From positions 1-46,937 of the forward strand of contig CAJTWE010000019.1 in the NCBI GenBank assembly GCA_910579955.1: DNA of 46,937 nucleotides, given 5' to 3'. Source of the stretch: an uncultured Ruminococcus sp. (lineage in GTDB: Bacteria; Bacillota; Clostridia; Oscillospirales; Ruminococcaceae). The notes under the pieces were generated by a model. That model was not told the origin of the DNA and ran no database searches. It saw nothing but the letters and a program-made list of their open reading frames with translations. Below, piece after piece: positions 42,450 through 46,937 of this stretch; the stretch's first letter is position 1; the number at the start of each line of letters is the position of its first letter. The position numbers were made by a program, and so were the translations under genes.

Positions 42450-43184
42450 TTATGTATAATTTCGAATAAAGTCAGTGTCGTAGTTTGAAAGCATAAACTT
42501 AATTCCTCTTGCAGTCAATGTATCACAGCATTCACGGAGACGTATGTGGTCTTCCTTGGTAAAACCATACCTCGTGTAACTTGTAAAGTTTGACGTTTCA
42601 GAAACAGGGTCATACAATGGGTCAAGGTATACAAACGACCCTGAGGGCAGGTTGTTTAAAACCAGTGAAAAGTCCACAGATGTAAAAATAATATTTGCAG
42701 CATTGAAATATTGGCTCATAGAACGAATTCCTGCGGCGTTCACAAAATTCGGATTCTTGTATTTTCCATAGGAAACATTAAACTGTCCTTGTTTGTTTTC
42801 ACGATACAACCCATTGAAGCAGGTCTTATTCAAGTAAATAAATCTTGCAGCCTGCTTCACTGCGGACAGTGTAGAAAAACGTTCAAAATCTCGGTCTATC
42901 TCTCTGATGTTGTAGTAGAATTCAGCAGTGTTTTCATATCCGCTGAGTTCTGCAATTAGGGCTTCAGGATAATATTTGATGACGTTATACACATTCATCA
43001 ATCCTGAATTGATGTCATTGATGTACGCAACTCCAGGCTGAATACAGAACAGCATTGCTCCACCGCCTAGGAATGGCTCGCAATATGTAGTAATTTCTTC
43101 TGTCGGAAGCAACAATGTCATTTCTCCGAGCAGCTGTGTTTTTCCACCTGCCCATTTTACAATAGGTGTGATATGAGTAGTCAT
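42450..43184 (-). CDS. Dam-type adenine methyltransferase, probably inactive
   Basis: A 244-residue D12-class N6-adenine methylase. KWAGGKTQLL and EPFLGGGAM give the SAM-binding motifs and RFIYLNKTCFNGLYR the family signature. The catalytic DPPY motif, however, reads DPLY (SFVYLDPLYDP), with a Leu codon TTG. The protein also stops at DTDFIRNYT, about 25-30 residues before the usual end; continuing in another frame gives only a brief match. Both defects suggest decay. No cognate restriction enzyme is seen. The promoter and ribosome-binding site (GCGAGGT) lie near 43190. It is convergent with the phosphatase operon. Confidence 0.82.
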   Translation of the reverse strand: MTTHITPIVKWAGGKTQLLGEMTLLLPTEEITTYCEPFLGGGAMLFCIQPGVAYINDINSGLMNVYNVIKYYPEALIAELSGYENTAEFYYNIREIDRDFERFSTLSAVKQAARFIYLNKTCFNGLYRENKQGQFNVSYGKYKNPNFVNAAGIRSMSQYFNAANIIFTSVDFSLVLNNLPSGSFVYLDPLYDPVSETSNFTSYTRYGFTKEDHIRLRECCDTLTARGIKFMLSNYDTDFIRNYT

Positions 43185-43295
43185 AGCTTTTTACCTCGCT
43201 TTTTTAATAATTATGGATATATTTGTGTTGTTTTGAATTTTAACATATGATAAAAGAAAACAATATGTAAAAAGAAAATTATATATTAAAAAATA
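43185..43295. other. AT-rich gap between methylase and integrase, possible attachment region
   Basis: The gap is strongly AT-rich and has no coding frame. Integrases usually lie at an element end with the C-terminus facing the attachment site, so the left boundary of the right-hand element may lie here. No second copy of an attachment core is available in the window to prove it. Confidence 0.3.
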
Positions 43296-43318
43296 TGCGA
43301 AGCCAAATCGGCTCCGCA
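43296..43318 (-). terminator. Terminator of the integrase gene
   Basis: On the minus strand TGCGGAGCC pairs with GGCTTCGCA (one G-U) around a 5-base loop, followed by T-rich TATTTTTTA. Confidence 0.8.
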
Positions 43319-43326
43319 CCATATTT

Positions 43327-44520
43327 TCAAAACATACCCATCATCAAATTCATACTATCCCTCATATGGTCAAGCGAGGAATGACAATACAAATCCATTG
43401 TGATTTGCACCTGAGAGTGGCCTAAAATATCACTAAGCGTTTTGATAGGAATACCGCTTTCCACAGCTCTGGTTGCAAAAGTATGTCGCAGAGAATGAAA
43501 ATTAGCATGCTCAATATTGGCAGCAGCTAACAAAAAGTTCAATGCATCTCTCATAGTACTCGGCTCAACACAAGTTCCAAGTGGCATAGCAAACACATAC
43601 CCATCCGGGAGAATCGGAATGCCGTAGGTCGTATACTCTTGTTGCTGCCTTTGTTTGTGCATCATAAGTTCTGACCAAATTTTATCGGGAATCGGAATTT
43701 CACGAAAACCGCTGCTTGTCTTAACGTCACCCTCAATAATCATTGTCATGTTTTCCAAGTCATCCAGCTCTTCACGTTCCAGGTGATTGGTTTTAATACG
43801 TTGTAAGGTTCTGCTGATTTTTACAGTCTGCTTTTGATAATTCAAGTCAGTCCATTTCAGGGCACAGAGTTCGCCAATACGCAGACCTGTTGCCAAATCA
43901 AATTTGATGGCAAAACCAAGTCTGTGCAGATGGATAACACTAAGCAAACGCATCTGCTCTTCAACGGAAAGCACACGCATTTCCTTTTTAGGTGACTTCG
44001 GAATGATAACATTATCGCTGGGATTATGCATGATAAGTCCGTTGATTTTTGCCTGCTCCAAAGCCTGATGAAACATATTGTGCATATTCCTTAGAGTTTT
44101 GGAACTGAGTCCGCCTTTGCCGTCTGTCCTGCCATTTAGGAATCTGTCATTGTAGAAATTTTGGACAAGCGGCGGCGTAAGCTTTTGCAGAACCAAATTG
44201 CCAATCCCCGGGATGATATGATTGTAAATGTAGCCCTCGTAGGAAATATAGGTTGAGGGACGAACCGTAATATGTGCGTAGTTGTGCAGCCATTCTTCCA
44301 GCCACATTTGCACTGTCACAACTGTTGGTGTTACATAAATACCTTGCTGTTTCTGAAAGAAAATCGTATGCAGCTTGTCTGTTACCTCTTTCTTCGTTTT
44401 GCCATAAACAGAACGCTGAATCTGCTTGCCATCCGATGTAACACCATCCGAATAACGACCCTCCCAAGTGCCGTTGGAACGTCTTCGGACAGAACCTTCA
44501 TTATTTGCTTTCTTTGCCAT
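43327..44520 (-). CDS. Tyrosine recombinase integrase
   Basis: A 397-residue phage/ICE-type integrase. The N-terminal arm-binding domain begins AKKANNEGSVRRRSNGTWEGR; a SAM-like core-binding domain follows (about 65-170). Catalytic residues are Arg in TGLRIGELCALKW, His-x2-Arg in FHSLRHTFATR, His in LGHSQ and the nucleophile Tyr in MDLYCHSS. It excises and inserts the element by site-specific recombination. The frame is open to 44637, but ATG 44520 follows GGAGGTG and starts as homologues do. It lies 16 bases after the excisionase-like gene. Confidence 0.95.
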   Translation of the reverse strand: MAKKANNEGSVRRRSNGTWEGRYSDGVTSDGKQIQRSVYGKTKKEVTDKLHTIFFQKQQGIYVTPTVVTVQMWLEEWLHNYAHITVRPSTYISYEGYIYNHIIPGIGNLVLQKLTPPLVQNFYNDRFLNGRTDGKGGLSSKTLRNMHNMFHQALEQAKINGLIMHNPSDNVIIPKSPKKEMRVLSVEEQMRLLSVIHLHRLGFAIKFDLATGLRIGELCALKWTDLNYQKQTVKISRTLQRIKTNHLEREELDDLENMTMIIEGDVKTSSGFREIPIPDKIWSELMMHKQRQQQEYTTYGIPILPDGYVFAMPLGTCVEPSTMRDALNFLLAAANIEHANFHSLRHTFATRAVESGIPIKTLSDILGHSQVQITMDLYCHSSLDHMRDSMNLMMGMF

Positions 44521-44536
44521 CGTAACACCTCCAAAA

Positions 44537-44755
44537 TTAAAGAATATCGCCATTTGCATTCTGAATCCACTCAAGAAAATGTTCTTTTGTAACAATGCGG
44601 CGTTTGCCGATTTTAAGAACCGGAAAACCGTTTGCATTCATCACTTGATATGCACAGGAGAGCGAGATATTGAGATATCCTGCCACATCCCTTGCATTTA
44701 ATGTGAGCGGCAATTCATCATTGCTTTTAAATTCCGGTAATTTGTTTTCGTTCAT
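44537..44755 (-). CDS. Excisionase-like helix-turn-helix protein
   Basis: A 72-residue MerR-type winged-helix DNA-binding protein. LTLNARDVAGYLNISLSCAYQVMNANGFPVLKIGKRRIVTKEHFLEWI is the whole domain, matching the excisionase DNA-binding family; a short acidic tail precedes it. It would steer the adjacent integrase to excision. The frame extends to 44827, but ATG 44755 with AAAGGTGG upstream is preferred. It is directly before the integrase on the same strand. Confidence 0.85.
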   Translation of the reverse strand: MNENKLPEFKSNDELPLTLNARDVAGYLNISLSCAYQVMNANGFPVLKIGKRRIVTKEHFLEWIQNANGDIL

Positions 44756-44814
44756 AAGAGAACCCACCTTTCTATTTTTTATGAAATAGTTAGGTGGGAT
44801 ATATTTTATTACAT

Positions 44815-45786
44815 TCAGATTTCGCATAGGAAATCATCATAATCTTCTTCATCCTTGATTGCTTTGACAGTATCGGTAATGAGTGAGTAATCACAAAGCA
44901 TATCCTCGATTTCATCAGCAGAGTAGCCGTAATCAAGAAGCAGGATAACATCATTTTCATCAATACCATAGCAGTTACACATATCCAAGAGGAGCTGTTC
45001 GTGCTGGTTATAATAATCGTCTTCCCAGTTATCATAATATCCCATGAAAGAAGCGTATCTAAAATCTTCTTTTCCCTCAAATTCGGAACGGGTGATAGTG
45101 CCGTTTTTGTCAATCTTGATAATATCCCCATGAGCTGTTTCGATTCTGGTATAGAGGAAACTAAGCATATTGACCTTTCTCAAAGCGTTTTTCATTATGG
45201 ATTCTGTTGAAGCGTAAACGTAAAGTCCCAGCATTTCAAAATGTAACAAGCACATGGGATTACTGCCCTTGATTATGTAGAGTGAATTATCCTCGTCCAG
45301 AACTGTAAAGGTGAAGTTGCCTTGAACAGTTTCAGCCATATTTTTCAGGCTATCAAAATCAAGTTTGCCTTGCAGTTCAACGAGCTGAACTGCAACGTAG
45401 CTGTCGGTTTCGATATGAGTATCAGGCAAATTTTTTTCTTTGTGAAGTTCAACGTCATTATACAAAACTCCATTATGTGCAAAAGAGAACTCTTTATCTG
45501 CATGACCGTAAAAAGGATGATTGTTGAAATTAAATTTCTGATTGCCCTGCGTGGTTAAACGAGTGTGTCCCATAATTGCTGTTGTGCCGTCAGGAGCGTT
45601 GAAGCGTATCTTATGAGCTGGCTTCGGGCGTTTGTAAATGACAACTTTGTCGTCACGAATATATGAGATTCCAGCAGCATCCGTACCACGTTCCTCAGCA
45701 GCATTTGCAAGTGCTTGTGTAAGTTTCTTTAGCACCTTATGAGACATAGTATGCTTGTAATTAAGCCAGCCGAATAATGCACACAT
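44815..45786 (-). CDS. Class II glutamine amidotransferase
   Basis: A 323-residue Ntn-type glutaminase. Met removal would expose the catalytic Cys2 (MCALFGWLNYK). ERGTDAAGISY, MGHTRLTTQGNQKFNFNNHPF and FSFAHNGVLYND are the glutamine-binding and oxyanion residues of the GATase-II family. It releases ammonia from glutamine for the amidoligase encoded just upstream. The last about 70 residues are acidic and resemble a small protein-interaction tail (WEDDYYNQHEQLL...). Its Shine-Dalgarno GAGGAGG lies within the last codons of the amidoligase gene, and the start follows that stop by 2 bases, so they are coupled. Confidence 0.88.
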   Translation of the reverse strand: MCALFGWLNYKHTMSHKVLKKLTQALANAAEERGTDAAGISYIRDDKVVIYKRPKPAHKIRFNAPDGTTAIMGHTRLTTQGNQKFNFNNHPFYGHADKEFSFAHNGVLYNDVELHKEKNLPDTHIETDSYVAVQLVELQGKLDFDSLKNMAETVQGNFTFTVLDEDNSLYIIKGSNPMCLLHFEMLGLYVYASTESIMKNALRKVNMLSFLYTRIETAHGDIIKIDKNGTITRSEFEGKEDFRYASFMGYYDNWEDDYYNQHEQLLLDMCNCYGIDENDVILLLDYGYSADEIEDMLCDYSLITDTVKAIKDEEDYDDFLCEI

Positions 45787-45788
45787 GA

Positions 45789-46877
45789 TTAAAATTCCTC
45801 CTCTGTTGTGATTTTTTCGTTGATGTACAGCTGTCTTTCTTTGAGATACTGAATTAGTTCGGGTTCGGTGATTCCTGCCACAAATTCATACCAAGAAAGT
45901 TTCGCAATTTCTTCATCGTTCATAAGTACAGCAAGTTCGCAGATTTGATTGACCAGTTCCAGCGTTGCGATAAGGGTATTGTATTTCAAAGTGCCTCTGA
46001 AAAGTCTGAACTCAATGGTGTGGTAGTTACAAAGATTGACAGCAACATAGCGACCACAATTTTTCTTAGCCTTGTCCATGATTGCTTTTGGCGAATTTTC
46101 ATAGCCATATCTTGCAGCCCAGCGATTCATAGCGTACTCGGAACGTCGTGAAAATTTCAGCATTTCATTCCAGTGATGTTCCACGAAATACAGGATTCTT
46201 GAAATCACTTCGTCCTGCTCCTCACGATTTTCACCGAGCGAATCTCTGTTGACGTGAACATGAAGTCCGCAGGTTGAAGTCTGATGTGAACGATAACCAA
46301 GTCCTACAGCATGGTGCATGATATCTTCCCAGCAAAAATCCTTGTGGTATTCAATTGACATCGGGTGACTTACAATTTCCATACCATCATCAAGTGAACC
46401 GTCGGTTTTGATGTAGATATGTTCTTCTCTCATGTTTGCAATGTCAAGAAGTTCTTCTGCATATTCATCGTCCTTGCCTGCTCCGTCGATTTCAAGTTCC
46501 ACACCAAAACAACGGTTAGAATCACCGTAGAAAATCGGTTCAGGCTTGTAACCGTATTCATGGATTGCTGCGTTTTTGCGTATTCTCTGATAGCATTCGT
46601 GGCAAAAATAGCCATCATCGTACTCATAAGCATCATTGTTGTGAATGAGTGCATCGCATTCTTCACAGCGAGTGTAGTGGTAGTTGTAGCATTGTCTGCA
46701 AAGGCTGGTGTAATCATCGCCCTCGGCATCTTCGCTCCAGATTCTTGCACCGCAGCAATCACAGACTGTTGTGTAATCGTCCAGGCAATCGGAGCATAAA
46801 ATTTCACCATTAAACTCTTCATAATCGTCTGTGTCGATAAAAGAACCGCAGTGAGAACAATAAATTTTTTCTTCCAT
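45789..46877 (-). CDS. Amidoligase with N-terminal zinc-ribbon domains
   Basis: A 362-residue protein. Residues about 1-95 have repeated Cys pairs (YCSHCGSFI, LCSDCL, VCDCCGARI, LCRQCYNYHY, RCEECDALI, FCHECYQR), likely zinc-binding treble clefs. The rest is the COOH-NH2 amidoligase family with glutamine-synthetase-like fold: FGVELEIDGAG, KTDGSLDDGMEIVSHPMS, TCGLHVHVNRD and TIEFRLFRGTLKYN. It should form an amide bond at a carboxylate, using ammonia from the next gene's glutaminase, on a peptide or protein. The target is unknown. Such pairs occur on integrative elements and phages. ATG follows GAGGAAA. The upstream region is cut by the window end. Confidence 0.88.
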   Translation of the reverse strand: MEEKIYCSHCGSFIDTDDYEEFNGEILCSDCLDDYTTVCDCCGARIWSEDAEGDDYTSLCRQCYNYHYTRCEECDALIHNNDAYEYDDGYFCHECYQRIRKNAAIHEYGYKPEPIFYGDSNRCFGVELEIDGAGKDDEYAEELLDIANMREEHIYIKTDGSLDDGMEIVSHPMSIEYHKDFCWEDIMHHAVGLGYRSHQTSTCGLHVHVNRDSLGENREEQDEVISRILYFVEHHWNEMLKFSRRSEYAMNRWAARYGYENSPKAIMDKAKKNCGRYVAVNLCNYHTIEFRLFRGTLKYNTLIATLELVNQICELAVLMNDEEIAKLSWYEFVAGITEPELIQYLKERQLYINEKITTEEEF

Positions 46878-46937
46878 TTTGATTTCCTCGTATAATAGAT
46901 TTTAGGATGTTTTCAAGAGCACCCTAATGAACCTCTG
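46878..46937. other. Window end upstream of the amidoligase gene
   Basis: Only the ribosome-binding site GAGGAAA and a TATTATA-like stretch are seen. The promoter cannot be fixed because the sequence ends. Confidence 0.3.

Noticed and set aside
42450..43184. Restriction-modification system with the methylase
   Set aside because: No restriction endonuclease is recognised next to it and the methylase itself looks damaged.

Overview
The window looks like a low-GC Firmicute of the Ruminococcus/Oscillospiraceae type. The two large secreted glycan-degrading enzymes end in type I dockerins, one after a poly-threonine linker, as in cellulosome-forming Ruminococcus. Promoters are sigma-A-like and ribosome-binding sites are strong AGGAGG. 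Species cannot be fixed from this stretch alone.

Left part (1-10375, + strand) is the end of a surface-polysaccharide operon: a partial GT2 glycosyltransferase, a Wzx-type flippase, an ATP-grasp ligase, a CapK/PaaK-like adenylate-forming enzyme, a DegT-type sugar aminotransferase, a membrane acyltransferase, then rmlA, rmlB and glf. Together they suggest a repeat unit with galactofuranose and an amino-deoxy sugar made from dTDP-4-keto-6-deoxyglucose, possibly acylated or aminoacylated. The operon terminator is split by a three-level nest of insertion sequences (10404-14205): a decayed IS1182-family copy, inside it an IS1-like copy with target duplication CTTGACTT, and inside that an apparently intact IS110-family transposase.

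Middle part (14231-34714) is chromosomal. It holds a cell-wall amidase, a BceRS/BceAB-type peptide-antibiotic sensing and detoxification module, an operon of an iron-sulfur aldo-keto reductase, an ECF S-component and a DUF1893 protein behind a MerR-type promoter (19-bp spacer with a perfect palindrome), a dockerin-bearing PL11 rhamnogalacturonan lyase, comF, a cytosolic GH31 glucosidase, a dockerin-bearing GH98 enzyme, and a divergent regulator combining a LacI-like sensor, a degenerate GGDEF-like domain and an AraC HTH.

Right part (34964-46937) begins with an initiator tRNA and then carries accessory, probably mobile genes: a divergent peptide deformylase, a DUF305 protein, a WYL regulator with a putative operator (TGTAC-N8-GTACA) repeated before the next gene, several uncharacterised genes, a NADAR domain fused to a DnaB-like ATPase, a calcineurin-like phosphoesterase, a PTP-loop phosphatase, a damaged Dam-type methylase, a tyrosine integrase with an excisionase-like gene, and a class II glutamine amidotransferase/amidoligase pair at the right edge. 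The integrase, excisionase and amidoligase pair are probably the left end of an integrative element that continues beyond the window. The NADAR-ATPase fusion with its neighbouring phosphatases, and the amidoligase pair, are the best candidates for under-described biology.
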